Shown here piece after piece: positions 1 to 8,884 of a DNA stretch of 64,000 bases (positions within the stretch are counted from its first letter, which is position 1; each line of letters begins with the position of its first letter). This DNA comes from Sphingomonas sp. UNC305MFCol5.2 (GTDB lineage Bacteria; Pseudomonadota; Alphaproteobacteria; Sphingomonadales; Sphingomonadaceae): positions 312,501 through 376,500 of the forward strand of contig NZ_JOOE01000004.1 of assembly GCF_000712135.1 (NCBI RefSeq), written 5' to 3'. The translations under genes were made by a program, and so were the position numbers. Under the pieces are notes generated by a model. It did no database searches and was not told the DNA's origin. It worked only from the letters and a program-made list of their open reading frames with translations.

Positions 1-984
1 GTCGTGGAAGCGCTGCACGAGATCGAGCCGCGCATCGACGGCCCCGCGATCCATCAGCGGTGCGGCGATGTCCTGCCCGAGGAGGCGCGCGCCCGCGCCG
101 GTGACGGTGCGGTCGACTGCGTCGAGCAAGCTGCCTTTGCGCGTGCCCGACTGGCTGATGCACAGTTCGAGGCTTTCGCGGGTTGCGGCATCGATCGCCA
201 TGGCCGCGTCGGTGCGGCTGAGGCGCGGCGGCCGCAGGAACGGCAGCGATCCCTTCGCGGTATGCTCCAGATAGGCGACCAGCCCTCCCGCCGCTGCGAG
301 CCCTGCGCGGGAGAAATTGCCGAAGCCATCCAGCGTGGCGACACCGAAGAGCCGCTTCAGCCGCGCTTCTCCGTTCGCGCTGTCGAAATCGGCCCTGGGT
401 CGCGTGGCGGTGCCGAGCTCGGCGAAGTGCGTGCCATCGCACACGATCGTCTCGGCCGGGCTCAGGCGCGCGATCTCAGCCGCGATGCGATCCATATCGG
501 TCTCGACCACTTCGAGGCGCCCGGTCGAGATGTCGGCGCAAGCGATCGCCACTCCCGTCGCGGCCTCGCCGATCGCCACGCACCAATTGGCAGTGCGGCT
601 GTCGAGCAATGCCTCCTCGGTCAGCGTCCCCGCAGTGACCACGCGAACGATCGCGCGGTTGACCAGTGCCTTCGACCCCATGCGCTTGCGCGCCTGCTCG
701 GGCGTCTCGGTCTGCTCGGCGATGGCGACGCGGTGCCCCGCCTTGATCAGCCGGGCGAGATAGCCGTCCATCGCATGCGCCGGCACCCCGCACATCGGGA
801 TGCGCTCGCCATCATGCTCGCCGCGCGCGGTGAGCGCGATGTCGAGGCAGGCGCTGGCGATTTTCGCGTCGTCGAAGAAGAGTTCGAAGAAGTCGCCCAT
901 GCGATAGAAGAGCAGGCAATCCTCGGCCTCGGCCTTGAGGGCGAGATACTGCGCCATCATCGGAGTGGGAGCGGCGGAGGACAT
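1..984 (-). CDS. mutS: DNA mismatch repair protein MutS, N-terminal part (cut by window edge)
   Basis: MutS binds mispaired bases and small loops and starts methyl-independent mismatch repair in the cytoplasm. The frame read leftward from the ATG at 984 stays open for 328 codons to the window edge, so only domains I to III are present and the ATPase domain is missing. Near the N-terminus the mismatch-reading loop GDFFELF is visible, with the F-x-E pair at about residues 32-34, followed by the conserved stretch IPMCGVPAHA typical of domain I. The family is usually about 850-900 aa. It is divergent from maeB across a gap of about 185 nt. Identification is strong; the truncation is an artefact of the window, not a mutation. 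Confidence 0.96.
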   Translation of the reverse strand, partial: MSSAAPTPMMAQYLALKAEAEDCLLFYRMGDFFELFFDDAKIASACLDIALTARGEHDGERIPMCGVPAHAMDGYLARLIKAGHRVAIAEQTETPEQARKRMGSKALVNRAIVRVVTAGTLTEEALLDSRTANWCVAIGEAATGVAIACADISTGRLEVVETDMDRIAAEIARLSPAETIVCDGTHFAELGTATRPRADFDSANGEARLKRLFGVATLDGFGNFSRAGLAAAGGLVAYLEHTAKGSLPFLRPPRLSRTDAAMAIDAATRESLELCISQSGTRKGSLLDAVDRTVTGAGARLLGQDIAAPLMDRGAVDARLDLVQRFHD

Positions 985-1169
985 GCGGCTTCCGGGTTAG
1001 CCGAACCCGCCCGCCGATCAACACCGTGGACCGGATTTTCTGGGGACGAATCGCGGACGCCATCGGGCATGGCTGGTGGTAGCGCTATCATTTTTCCGTG
1101 CGCATCGTGTTTCGGACGTGTTGCGGCTCCGGAACGTCGCTCCTAAAGGGTCGATGTCAGGAGAGATGC

Positions 1170-3428
1170 ATGGCTGAGGAATCGAACGTCCAGTTTTCGG
1201 AGCGCGAGGCGCTGTTGTACCACTCCGAAGGCCGGCCGGGTAAAATCGAGATCATCGCCTCGAAGCCGATGGCCACCCAGCGTGATCTGGCGCTTGCTTA
1301 TTCGCCCGGCGTCGCGGTGCCCGTCCGCGCGATCGCCGAGGATCCCTCGCTCGCCTATGACTATACCGCCAAGGGCAATCTGGTCGCGGTGATCTCCAAC
1401 GGCACGGCGATCCTCGGTCTCGGCAATCTCGGTGCGCTCGCCTCGAAGCCGGTGATGGAAGGCAAGGCGGTGCTGTTCAAGCGCTTCGCCGACGTCGATT
1501 CGATCGACCTCGAGCTCAAGACCGAAGACGTGGATCGCTTCATCGACGCGGTGGAGCTGATGGAGCCGAGCTTCGGCGGGATCAACCTGGAGGACATCAA
1601 GTCCCCCGAATGCTTCGTGATCGAGCAGACCCTGCGCGAACGCATGAACATCCCGGTCTTCCATGACGACCAGCACGGCACTGCGATCATCGCCGCGGCG
1701 GGGCTGATCAACGCGCTTCACCTGACCGGGCGCGACATCAAGACCGCGCGGGTGGTGATGCTCGGCGCCGGCGCCGCGGCGATCGCCTGTGCGGAGCTGA
1801 TCAAGGCGATGGGGCTGCCGCACGACAATCTGCTGATGCTCGACCTGACCGGAGTGATCTATCAGGGCCGGCAGGAGCATATGAACCAGTGGAAGTCGGC
1901 GCATGCCGTCGCCACGGAGAAGCGCACCCTCGCCGACGCGCTCGACGGCGCCGATGTGTTCGTGGGCCTCGCCTCGGCCAATTCGCTGTCGCCCGAATTG
2001 CTCAAGACGATGGCGCCCAATCCCATCGTCTTCGCGATGGCAAATCCCGATCCCGAGATCAGCCCGCCAGTCGCCAAGGCGGCGCGCCCCGATGCGATCA
2101 TCGCCACCGGCCGTTCGGACTATCCGAACCAGGTCAACAACGTGCTCGGCTTCCCGTTCATCTTTCGCGGTGCGCTCGACGTCCGTGCGACGACGATCAA
2201 CGACGCGATGAAGATCGCCGCGGCGCGCGCGCTCGCCGAGCTCGCCCGCCAGCAGGTGCCCGAGGAAGTCGCCGCCGCCTATGGCACGCAGCACAGCTTC
2301 GGTCCCGATTATATCATCCCGGCGCCGTTCGATCCCCGGCTGATGGAGATCGTCCCCGCGGCGGTCGCGCAGGCGGCGATGGATTCGGGGGTGGCGACCA
2401 AACCGATCGTCGACATGGCGGCCTATCGCCAGTCGCTGCGCGCCCGCCTCAATCCGACGACTTCGGTGCTCAGCCTCGCTTATGAAGGCGCGCGCGGCAA
2501 TCCGAAGCGCGTGATCTTCGCCGAGGGCGAGGAGGAAGTGGTGCTGCGCGCGGCGATCGCCTTCAAGGAAGGCGGATACGGCACACCGGTGCTGGTCGGG
2601 CGCGAATCGGTCCATGAGCGGCTGCAGAAACTCGGTGCGAATCCCGAGGATTTCGAGCTGCACAACAGCGTCAACTCGCCGCTGGTGCCGCGGATGGTCG
2701 AGTTCCTCTATAACCGGCTCCAGCGCCGCGGCTATCTGCGCCGCGACATCGAACGCATCGTCAACCGCGATCGCAACATCTTCGGCGCGCTGCTGCTCCA
2801 GCTGGGCGAGGCCGATGCGATGATCACCGGCGTTACCCGCACCTATGCCGAGACGATGCGCCAGGTGAAGCGGGTGATCGATTATGAGGAAGGCCGCACT
2901 GCCTTCGGCATCCATGTGCTGGTCGGCCAATCGCACACGGTGTTCATCGCCGACACCACGGTCAACGAGCGGCCGACCGCCGAGGAACTCGCGGCGATCG
3001 CCGAGGGCACCGCACAGGTCGCGCGGCGCATGGGCCACGAGCCGCGTGTCGCGTTCCTCAGCTATTCCAACTTCGGCAATCCCGAAGGCCGCTGGCTCGA
3101 CAATGTCCGCGGCGCGATCAAGCTGCTCGACCAGCGCTCGGTCGAATTCGAATATGAAGGCGAGATGTCGCCCGATGTCGCGCTCAACCCGCGCCAGATG
3201 GCGAAATACCCGTTCGCGCGGCTCTCAGGCCCCGCAAACGTGCTGATCATGCCTGGGCTTCAATCGGCCAACATCTCGGCCAAATTGCTCCGTGAGCTAG
3301 GCGGCGATTCGACGATCGGCCCGATGCTGATCGGCATGGAGAAGCCGGTCCAGATCGCACCGATGACCGCGACGGCAAGCGAGCTGGTGACGTTGGCGGT
3401 GCTCGCTGCGGGGGGGATCGCCCGCTGA
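1170..3428 (+). CDS. maeB: NADP-dependent malic enzyme with C-terminal phosphotransacetylase-like domain
   Basis: This enzyme decarboxylates malate to pyruvate and supplies NADPH. The 752-aa product has a malic enzyme half (about residues 1-425, with AYSPGVAVP, a [10 protein letters not shown] stretch and the Rossmann loop GAGAAAIAC) fused to a phosphotransacetylase-like half (about 430-752). That two-part architecture and length match the MaeB family; in the family the C-terminal half is usually regulatory, responding to acetyl-CoA, rather than catalytic. An upstream in-frame codon at 1098 is open, but the ATG at 1170 has the site AGGAG just before it and begins the conserved protein, so I start there. 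It ends 4 nt before a convergent reductase gene. Confidence 0.95.
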   Translation: MAEESNVQFSEREALLYHSEGRPGKIEIIASKPMATQRDLALAYSPGVAVPVRAIAEDPSLAYDYTAKGNLVAVISNGTAILGLGNLGALASKPVMEGKAVLFKRFADVDSIDLELKTEDVDRFIDAVELMEPSFGGINLEDIKSPECFVIEQTLRERMNIPVFHDDQHGTAIIAAAGLINALHLTGRDIKTARVVMLGAGAAAIACAELIKAMGLPHDNLLMLDLTGVIYQGRQEHMNQWKSAHAVATEKRTLADALDGADVFVGLASANSLSPELLKTMAPNPIVFAMANPDPEISPPVAKAARPDAIIATGRSDYPNQVNNVLGFPFIFRGALDVRATTINDAMKIAAARALAELARQQVPEEVAAAYGTQHSFGPDYIIPAPFDPRLMEIVPAAVAQAAMDSGVATKPIVDMAAYRQSLRARLNPTTSVLSLAYEGARGNPKRVIFAEGEEEVVLRAAIAFKEGGYGTPVLVGRESVHERLQKLGANPEDFELHNSVNSPLVPRMVEFLYNRLQRRGYLRRDIERIVNRDRNIFGALLLQLGEADAMITGVTRTYAETMRQVKRVIDYEEGRTAFGIHVLVGQSHTVFIADTTVNERPTAEELAAIAEGTAQVARRMGHEPRVAFLSYSNFGNPEGRWLDNVRGAIKLLDQRSVEFEYEGEMSPDVALNPRQMAKYPFARLSGPANVLIMPGLQSANISAKLLRELGGDSTIGPMLIGMEKPVQIAPMTATASELVTLAVLAAGGIAR

Positions 3429-3432
3429 GACG

Positions 3433-4221
3433 TTAGCCGTCGATGCTGCCGCCAAGCGAGGCGTTGACCAGCCCGCCATCGACGGTGATCGTGTCGCCGA
3501 TCACATAATCGCCCGCGCGGCTGGCGAGGTAGATCGCGGTGCCGGCCATGTCCTCGTCGCTGCCGATACGCTTCGCGGGAATCGCCTTCGAGACCGCGTC
3601 GCCGTGATCGCGGGCAGCCTTGTTCATGTCGCTGGCGAAGGCGCCGGGAGCGATCGACGTGACGTTGATGTGATCGCGCACCAGCCGCGCGGCCATGCGT
3701 TTGGTCAGGTAGATCAACGCCGATTTCGAGGCGTGGTAGCTGTACGTCTCCCACGGATTGAGCCGCTGACCGTCGATCGACGTGATGTTGATCACCTTGG
3801 CGGGACGCTCGGCCGAGCCGCCGGCCTTGAGCAGGGCGTGCAGCGCCTGGGTCAGGAAGAAGGGAGATTTGACGTTGAGGTCCATGACCTTGTCCCAGCC
3901 CTTTTCGGGGAAGGTCTCGAACGGCTCGCCCCAGGCCGCGCCGGCATTGTTGACGAGGATGTCGAGGCGGGCTTCGCGTGCGGCGAGGTCCTCGGCAAGC
4001 GCGCGGCAGCCTTCGACGGTGGAGATGTCGTGCGGCAGGGCGATGCAGTTTTCGCCGAGCGCCGCCGCGGTTTCCTCGCACGCTTCTGCCTTGCGCGACG
4101 AGACATAGACCTTGGCGCCCTGGGCGACGAAGCCGCTGACGATCATCCGACCGATGCCGCGCGATCCGCCGGTGACGAGCGCGATGCGGCCGTCGAGGCG
4201 GAAAAGGCTGTTGGTGTCCAT
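3433..4221 (-). CDS. SDR-family oxidoreductase, RhlG-like
   Basis: A 262-aa short-chain dehydrogenase/reductase. The NADP-binding loop TGGSRGIG lies at residues 17-24, the NNAG motif near 90, and the catalytic Ser plus YHASK (Tyr and Lys) near 148 and 164; the C-terminal part has the usual VDGG stretch. The N-terminal third and the layout of its insertions resemble RhlG of Pseudomonas, a beta-ketoacyl reductase linked to rhamnolipid and PHA precursors, more than FabG. The substrate is not shown by the sequence. The gene converges on maeB and is followed upstream by two small palindromes and an acyl-CoA dehydrogenase on the same strand, so a lipid-linked role is plausible but inferred. Confidence 0.9.
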   Translation of the reverse strand: MDTNSLFRLDGRIALVTGGSRGIGRMIVSGFVAQGAKVYVSSRKAEACEETAAALGENCIALPHDISTVEGCRALAEDLAAREARLDILVNNAGAAWGEPFETFPEKGWDKVMDLNVKSPFFLTQALHALLKAGGSAERPAKVINITSIDGQRLNPWETYSYHASKSALIYLTKRMAARLVRDHINVTSIAPGAFASDMNKAARDHGDAVSKAIPAKRIGSDEDMAGTAIYLASRAGDYVIGDTITVDGGLVNASLGGSIDG

Positions 4222-4239
4222 CTTCTCTCTCCTGTTTCT

Positions 4240-4344
4240 CCCTCTCCCGCTTGCGGGAGAGGGCCGGGATGATGGTTAAGCGGGGTGCCCTCGAAATGGC
4301 ATTGCATCGAACCCTCCCCTAACCCCTCCCGCAAGCGGGAGGGG
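4240..4344. repeat. Pair of REP-like short palindromes
   Basis: Two GC-rich hairpins sit in the gap between the reductase and the acyl-CoA dehydrogenase. The first has arms CCCTCTCCCGC (4240-4250) and GCGGGAGAGGG (4253-4263); the second has arms CCCCTCCCGC (4323-4332) and GCGGGAGGGG (4335-4344). They share the core CTCCCGC and have inverted centres (TT and AA), so they look like one repeat present twice in opposite orientation. They may end or process transcripts. Confidence 0.75.
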
Positions 4345-4358
4345 GATTGTTCTGCCTC

Positions 4359-5504
4359 TCATCCGCCGCGTTTCAATGTCTCTCTCGCGATGATCAGCTG
4401 CTGGATCTGGCTGGTGCCTTCGTAGATCCGGAACAGCCGCACGTCGCGGTAGAGCCGTTCGATGCCGTAATCAGCGATATAGCCCGCGCCGCCGAAAATC
4501 TGCACCGCGCGATCGGCGACGCGGCCGACCATCTCCGATGCGAAATACTTGGTCGCGGCGGCTTCCATCGTAGTGTTCTCGCCGGCGTCTTTACGCGCCG
4601 CGGTCTCGAGCATCAGCGCGCGCGCGGCCATCGCCTCGGTCTTCGAATCGGCGATCAGCGCCTGGATGAGCTGGTGCTCAGCGATAGGCTTGCCGAACTG
4701 CTTGCGCTCGCTGGCATAAGCGACGCAATCGGCGATCAGCCGTTCGGCCACGCCGACGCATACCGCCGAGATGTGCAGCCGGCCGCGATCGAGCACTTGC
4801 ATCGCAAGCCTAAAGCCCTGGCCTTCTTCGCCGAGTCGGTTGGCGGCGGGAACAGGCGTGTCGTCGAGCACCACGTCGGCGACGCGCGCACCCTTCTGGC
4901 CCATCTTCTTCTCGGGCTCGCCGATCGACACGCCGGGCAAATCGCGGGGGACGAGGAAGGCCGAGACGCCGCGGCCCCCAGGCTCGTCGCTGGTGCGCGC
5001 CATCACGGTGAAAAGCTGCGCCTTGTCGGCATTGGTGATGAAGCGCTTGGTGCCGGAGAGGCGATAGATGTCGCCGTCCCGGACCGCGCGGGTCTTCACG
5101 GCACCCGAATCCGATCCGACATCGGGCTCGGTCAGCGCGAAGCTAGTGATCACTTCGCCGCTGGCGATCCGCGGCAACCACTCGGCCTTCTGTTGCGGCG
5201 TGCCCGCCATCACCAGCCCCTGGCTGCCGATCCCGACATTGGTGCCGAAGGTCGAGCGGAACGCCGGCGTGGTGCGGCCGAGCTCGATTGCGACCTTGCA
5301 TTCCTCGAGCATCGTCAGCCCGAGCCCGCCATATTCCTCGGCGATCGACAGGCCGAACAGGCCCAGCCCCTTCATTTCCCCGATCACTGCGTCCGGAATG
5401 GCGTCGGCGGCCTCGACCTCGCCTTCGAGCGGGCGCAGCCTCTCGCTCACGAAGCGGCGGATCGTATCGATCAGGGCATCGAAGATCTCGGGATCGAGCG
5501 CCAT
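4359..5504 (-). CDS. Acyl-CoA dehydrogenase
   Basis: FAD enzyme of beta-oxidation or branched-chain catabolism that introduces a 2,3-double bond into an acyl-CoA. The 381-aa product has the usual length and signatures: an N-terminal helical domain, the middle beta domain with FALTEPDVGSDS, and a C-terminal helical domain with GGAGYIADYG and IYEGTSQIQ; the Glu of YEGT is the likely catalytic base. The reading frame is open far upstream, antisense to the transporter gene, but the conserved protein begins at the ATG at 5504 (MALDPEIFDAL). The gap to the divergent transporter gene is about 150 nt. Chain-length preference cannot be read from sequence. Confidence 0.93.
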   Translation of the reverse strand: MALDPEIFDALIDTIRRFVSERLRPLEGEVEAADAIPDAVIGEMKGLGLFGLSIAEEYGGLGLTMLEECKVAIELGRTTPAFRSTFGTNVGIGSQGLVMAGTPQQKAEWLPRIASGEVITSFALTEPDVGSDSGAVKTRAVRDGDIYRLSGTKRFITNADKAQLFTVMARTSDEPGGRGVSAFLVPRDLPGVSIGEPEKKMGQKGARVADVVLDDTPVPAANRLGEEGQGFRLAMQVLDRGRLHISAVCVGVAERLIADCVAYASERKQFGKPIAEHQLIQALIADSKTEAMAARALMLETAARKDAGENTTMEAAATKYFASEMVGRVADRAVQIFGGAGYIADYGIERLYRDVRLFRIYEGTSQIQQLIIARETLKRGG

Positions 5505-5651
5505 CGGGGAAACCGTTCCTGTTGTTCTAAGCGGGATGCTATAGCCTACCTTCACAGTCCGACAAGCCATACCCGATATTCCAATACCCGTGATTGACGC
5601 GGCCCTCGCACCACTTATGCTGCAGCGGAATCGTGCGTGAGAGGATCGGCC

Positions 5652-7139
5652 ATGGCCGCCAACGAAGCGAACCAAGCCTCTCCCGCCATTCCGCCGGTCC
5701 GCCGGGTGCGTCAGGGCACCATGCTGGCTTATGGCTTCGGCGCAGTGGCCTATGGGGTGAAGGATTTCTGTTTCTCCACCTTCCTCTTGCTCTTCTACAA
5801 TCAGGTGCTCGGACTGCCTTCGGCGCAGGTCGGCTTCGCGATCATGTGCGCATTGCTGCTCGACGCGTTCATCGATCCGGCAATCGGGTTCCTCTCGGAT
5901 CGCACACGCGGACGCTGGGGGCGGCGGCATCCGTGGATGTATGCTTCGGCCGCGCCGATCGCGCTCGGCTGGCTGCTGCTGTGGAACCCGCCGGCCTGGT
6001 CGCATCAGGCGATGCTGGTCTGGGTGTTCGCCAGCGCCGTGCTCGTGCGTACCGCGGTCTCGGCTTACGAGGTGCCGTCGCAGGCGCTGAGCCCCGAGCT
6101 TTCCGCCGATTATGACGAGCGGACGCGGATCATGGCGTATCGCTATCTGTTCGGCTGGGCGGGCGGCATGGCGATGCTGGTGGCATCCTACAGCTATTTC
6201 CTCGCGCCCGAGCCGGGACAGGAGACCGGTTTGCTCAACCGGCAGGGCTATGTCGGCTTCGCGCTCGCCGGGGCAGTGGCGATGTTCGTCGCGATCCTCG
6301 TTTCGGCGTTGGGCACGCACCGCGAGATCAAGAGGCTGCCGCGCCCCGAGATCGAGCGCCAGTCGCTCGGCGCCAATTTCCGCGAGCTGCGCGAGAGCGT
6401 GCGCAACCGTGCCTTCCTGATCCTGATGGCCGCGGGGATCTGCTATTATTCGGCGCAGGGGATCAGCTATGCGCTGTCCAACTATCTCTACGCGCACGTC
6501 TGGGGCTTTCGCGGCGCCGACTTCCAATGGCTGGGGCTGATCCTGCTGATCGGCGTGGTGGGCGCGTTCCTGATCGCGCCGCGTGTCGCGAAGCGCACCG
6601 GCAAGCCGGTGGCGGGGATGGGATTCATGATCGCGGCGGCGGTGCTTCTCACTTTGCCGTATTGGCTGCGGCTGGCGGGATTGTTTCCCGAGCCGGGCAA
6701 CCCCGTGCTGGTGCCGCTGCTGCTTGCGATCTTCACGATCAACGCGACCTGCTCGGTCTCGTCGACCATCCTCGGCGCATCGATGATGGCCGACGTCGTC
6801 GAGCATTCGGAGGTCGAGACCGGGCGGCGCTCCGAAGGGGTGTTCTTTGCCGGCGCGTTCTTCGTCCAGAAATGCACGAGCGGATTGGGCATCTTCGTCG
6901 CGGGCTCGATCCTTGCCATCGCCGGCTTTCCCGAGGCGGCGAAGCCGGGGAGCGTACCGGTGGAGACGGTGGACCGGCTGACGATCCTGTTCGCCGCGCT
7001 CTATCTGTCGCTCGGCTTCGCGGCGGCGTTCTTCTACCGGCGTTTCCCGTTCGGCAAGGACGAGCATCTCGAGCGGGTCGAGCGGCTGGCCGCCAGCGGT
7101 GTTCCGGCGAAGGCCGGAGCGTTGGAGAGAGAAGGCTGA
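5652..7139 (+). CDS. MFS transporter of the glycoside-pentoside-hexuronide (GPH) cation symporter family
   Basis: A 495-aa inner-membrane protein with about twelve hydrophobic segments. The loop DPAIGFLSDRTRGRWGRRHP is the hallmark of the GPH (MelB-like) cation:sugar symporters, and a second conserved patch (SMMADVVEHSEVETGRR) lies in the C-terminal half. I start at the ATG at 5652, which has GAGAGGA seven bases upstream, rather than the GTG at 5637. The substrate is unknown; some relatives in this group carry sterol or bile-acid-like compounds instead of sugars. Its last codons form the left arm of a long inverted repeat. It is divergent from the acyl-CoA dehydrogenase. Confidence 0.9.
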   Translation: MAANEANQASPAIPPVRRVRQGTMLAYGFGAVAYGVKDFCFSTFLLLFYNQVLGLPSAQVGFAIMCALLLDAFIDPAIGFLSDRTRGRWGRRHPWMYASAAPIALGWLLLWNPPAWSHQAMLVWVFASAVLVRTAVSAYEVPSQALSPELSADYDERTRIMAYRYLFGWAGGMAMLVASYSYFLAPEPGQETGLLNRQGYVGFALAGAVAMFVAILVSALGTHREIKRLPRPEIERQSLGANFRELRESVRNRAFLILMAAGICYYSAQGISYALSNYLYAHVWGFRGADFQWLGLILLIGVVGAFLIAPRVAKRTGKPVAGMGFMIAAAVLLTLPYWLRLAGLFPEPGNPVLVPLLLAIFTINATCSVSSTILGASMMADVVEHSEVETGRRSEGVFFAGAFFVQKCTSGLGIFVAGSILAIAGFPEAAKPGSVPVETVDRLTILFAALYLSLGFAAAFFYRRFPFGKDEHLERVERLAASGVPAKAGALEREG

Positions 7140-7174
7140 CGGCTGCCAACGCTCCAGCCTTCGCCGGAACACCG
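7097..7174. repeat. Long inverted repeat overlapping the 3' end of the transporter gene
   Basis: Arms of 29 nt at 7097-7125 and 7146-7174 are reverse complements with one mismatch, around a 20-nt spacer that holds the stop codon. The left arm encodes the last residues of the transporter. The core TTCCGGCGAAGGCCGGA resembles the core of the inverted repeat at 51964-52044. It would fold into a strong hairpin in the message. Confidence 0.8.
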
Positions 7175-7185
7175 GATACGGGAAA

Positions 7186-7216
7186 TGCCCGCCGGAGGGG
7201 AATCCTCCGGCGGACA
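7186..7216 (-). terminator. Probable terminator of the aceA operon
   Basis: A 13-pair stem (arms 7186-7198 and 7204-7216, one G-U pair, 5-nt loop) lies 28 nt past the stop of the 51-aa gene. On the minus strand it is followed by only three T, so it is a weak intrinsic terminator by that measure. Confidence 0.5.
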
Positions 7217-7243
7217 TCCTTTCCTCCCCAGGAAAGTCTCGCC

Positions 7244-7399
7244 TCAGGCGACGCGGCCGAGGCGGTGATAGAGATTGGCGTATTTGGTCGATTCGGGCTG
7301 GTCCTTGATCTTGCGCAGATGCGTGCCGACCGCCTCGCGGAGCAGGCGGAAATCCTCGGTCGAGAAGACGGCGCGGCTGCGCTGGGGTTCGTTGGTCAT
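7244..7399 (-). CDS. Small conserved-looking hypothetical protein downstream of aceA
   Basis: A 51-aa cytoplasmic protein (starts MTNEPQRSR, ends LYHRLGRVA) with no signal peptide or membrane segment, rich in charged residues and helix-forming. It begins 14 nt after the isocitrate lyase stop, with GGAG in the gap (AAAGGAGCC), so it is almost certainly co-transcribed with aceA. I do not recognise a domain. The close spacing, good ribosome site and terminator-like hairpin just after it argue that it is a real gene; a role linked to isocitrate lyase is inference only. Confidence 0.7.
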   Translation of the reverse strand: MTNEPQRSRAVFSTEDFRLLREAVGTHLRKIKDQPESTKYANLYHRLGRVA

Positions 7400-7413
7400 G
7401 GTAGTGGCTCCTT

Positions 7414-8697
7414 TCAGGCAGCTTGCTTGTTGAACTGGGCGGCTTCGGTGCTTTCGGCGAGTGCGGTGGTCGAGCTCTCGCCGCCGGCCACCGCCTGGGC
7501 GACCGCGTCGAAATAGCCGGTGCCGACTTCGCGCTGGTGGCGCGTCGCGGTGTAGCCGTTGGCTTCTGCGGCGAATTCGGCCTGCTGGAGCTCCGAATAG
7601 GCGGCCATGCCGCGATCCCGGTAACCGCGGGCCAGCTCGAACATGCCGTAATTGAGCTGGTGAAAGCCTGCGAGCGTGACGAACTGGAACTTGTAGCCCA
7701 TCGCGCCCAATTCGCGCTGGAAGCGGGCGATGTCGTCCTTGTCGAGATTCTTCTCCCAGTTGAAGCTCGGCGAGCAATTATAGGCCAGCATCTTGTTCGG
7801 GTGCTCGCGCCCGATCGCCTCGGCGAAGCGACGGGCGTCGTCGAGATTGGGCTTCGATGTCTCCCACCACAAAAGGTCGGCGTGGCTGGCGAAGGCGAGG
7901 CCCCGCTTGATGCAGTGATCCACGCCGGTGCCCTCCTTCAACCGGAAGAACCCTTCGGCGGTGCGCTCGCCGGTGAGGAATTCGTGGTCGCGCTCGTCGA
8001 CGTCCGACGTGATCAGCTTTGCGCTCTCGGCATCGGTACGGGCGCAGATCACCGTCGGGACCCCGCAGACGTCGGCGGCGAGGCGCGCGCTGTCCAGATT
8101 GCGGATATGTGCCTGGGTGGGGATCAGCACCTTGCCGCCGAGGTGCCCGCATTTCTTTTCCGATGCGAGCTGATCTTCATAATGCACCCCGGCGGCGCCT
8201 GCGGCGATGTACGCCTTCATGATCTCGAAGCAGTTGAGCGGGCCGCCGAAGCCGGCTTCGGCATCGGCGACGATCGGCGCGAACCAGTCGCGCGTGGCGC
8301 CGCCTTCCATGTGCTCGATCTGGTCGGCGCGCTGGAGCGTGGCGTTGATCTTCCGCGCCAGCTCGGGCCCGGCATTGGCCGGGTAGAGCGACTGATCGGG
8401 ATACATCTGGCCGGCGGTGTTGGCGTCGGCCGCGACCTGCCAGCCCGACAGATAGATCGCCTTCAATCCGGCGCGGACCATCTGCATCGCCTGGTTGCCC
8501 GAGAGGGCGCCGAGGGCGTGGATATACTCCTCCGACTTGAGCAGCTCCCACAGCTTGAGCGCGCCGCGGCGGGCGATGGTGTGCTCGACCGGCAGTGAGC
8601 CGCGCAGCCGCGCCACGTCCTCGGCCGAATACGGACGGACGATGCCGTCGAAGCGGCCATTGGGCGCGGGGACCAGATCGTCGAAGCTCGTCGGCAT
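7414..8697 (-). CDS. aceA: Isocitrate lyase
   Basis: First enzyme of the glyoxylate bypass: isocitrate to succinate and glyoxylate, needed for growth on acetate and fatty acids. The 427-aa product has the catalytic signature KKCGHLGG, with the active-site Cys, plus [20 protein letters not shown] and the ENCSPSFNW-like stretch (YNCSPSFNW). Length matches the short bacterial class. Start at 8697, preceded by AAGGAATC. Malate synthase is not in the window. It is divergent from a ScfR/RamB-type regulator, a family known to control acetate and glyoxylate genes, so regulation by that neighbour is likely. Confidence 0.97.
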   Translation of the reverse strand: MPTSFDDLVPAPNGRFDGIVRPYSAEDVARLRGSLPVEHTIARRGALKLWELLKSEEYIHALGALSGNQAMQMVRAGLKAIYLSGWQVAADANTAGQMYPDQSLYPANAGPELARKINATLQRADQIEHMEGGATRDWFAPIVADAEAGFGGPLNCFEIMKAYIAAGAAGVHYEDQLASEKKCGHLGGKVLIPTQAHIRNLDSARLAADVCGVPTVICARTDAESAKLITSDVDERDHEFLTGERTAEGFFRLKEGTGVDHCIKRGLAFASHADLLWWETSKPNLDDARRFAEAIGREHPNKMLAYNCSPSFNWEKNLDKDDIARFQRELGAMGYKFQFVTLAGFHQLNYGMFELARGYRDRGMAAYSELQQAEFAAEANGYTATRHQREVGTGYFDAVAQAVAGGESSTTALAESTEAAQFNKQAA

Positions 8698-8754
8698 TGT
8701 CGATTCCTTGACAGTTTGTGCCCGGAATATCGGCGCCGTTGATGAAGTTGACTA

Positions 8755-8831
8755 TTCCCTTATAAAGGAAATTGGCGTCTGATTGTGGCCCACCGCTTGT
8801 TTGTTGATTGTCGTCATGTAAATTATTTACA
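8755..8831. promoter_or_regulatory. Two palindromes between aceA and its divergent regulator
   Basis: In the 187-nt divergent gap there are two AT-rich dyads. One spans 8755-8770 (TTCCCTTATAAAGGAA, one mismatched pair). The other spans 8817-8831 (TGTAAAT-T-ATTTACA, a perfect 7-1-7 palindrome), standing out against the GC-rich background. Either could be the operator of the XRE regulator or overlap the aceA promoter; the assignment is inferred from position only. Confidence 0.5.
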
Positions 8832-8884
8832 AATTCTCGCCGAGTCGGCGAAGGAGAACATAGCAGGAACAAAGGCATTTGGGA

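Noticed and set aside
1098-1169. Upstream start for maeB
   Set aside because: The extra 24 residues have no family match and the AGGAG site precedes 1170.
1143-3038. Open 631-codon frame antisense to maeB
   Set aside because: It is a mirror of high third-position GC in maeB; the plus-strand product is a full MaeB and the antisense product has no domain and extreme Arg/His/Asp content.
5505-7217. Long N-terminal extension of the acyl-CoA dehydrogenase frame
   Set aside because: This part is antisense to the GPH transporter gene; the dehydrogenase begins at 5504 by family length and conserved N-terminus.
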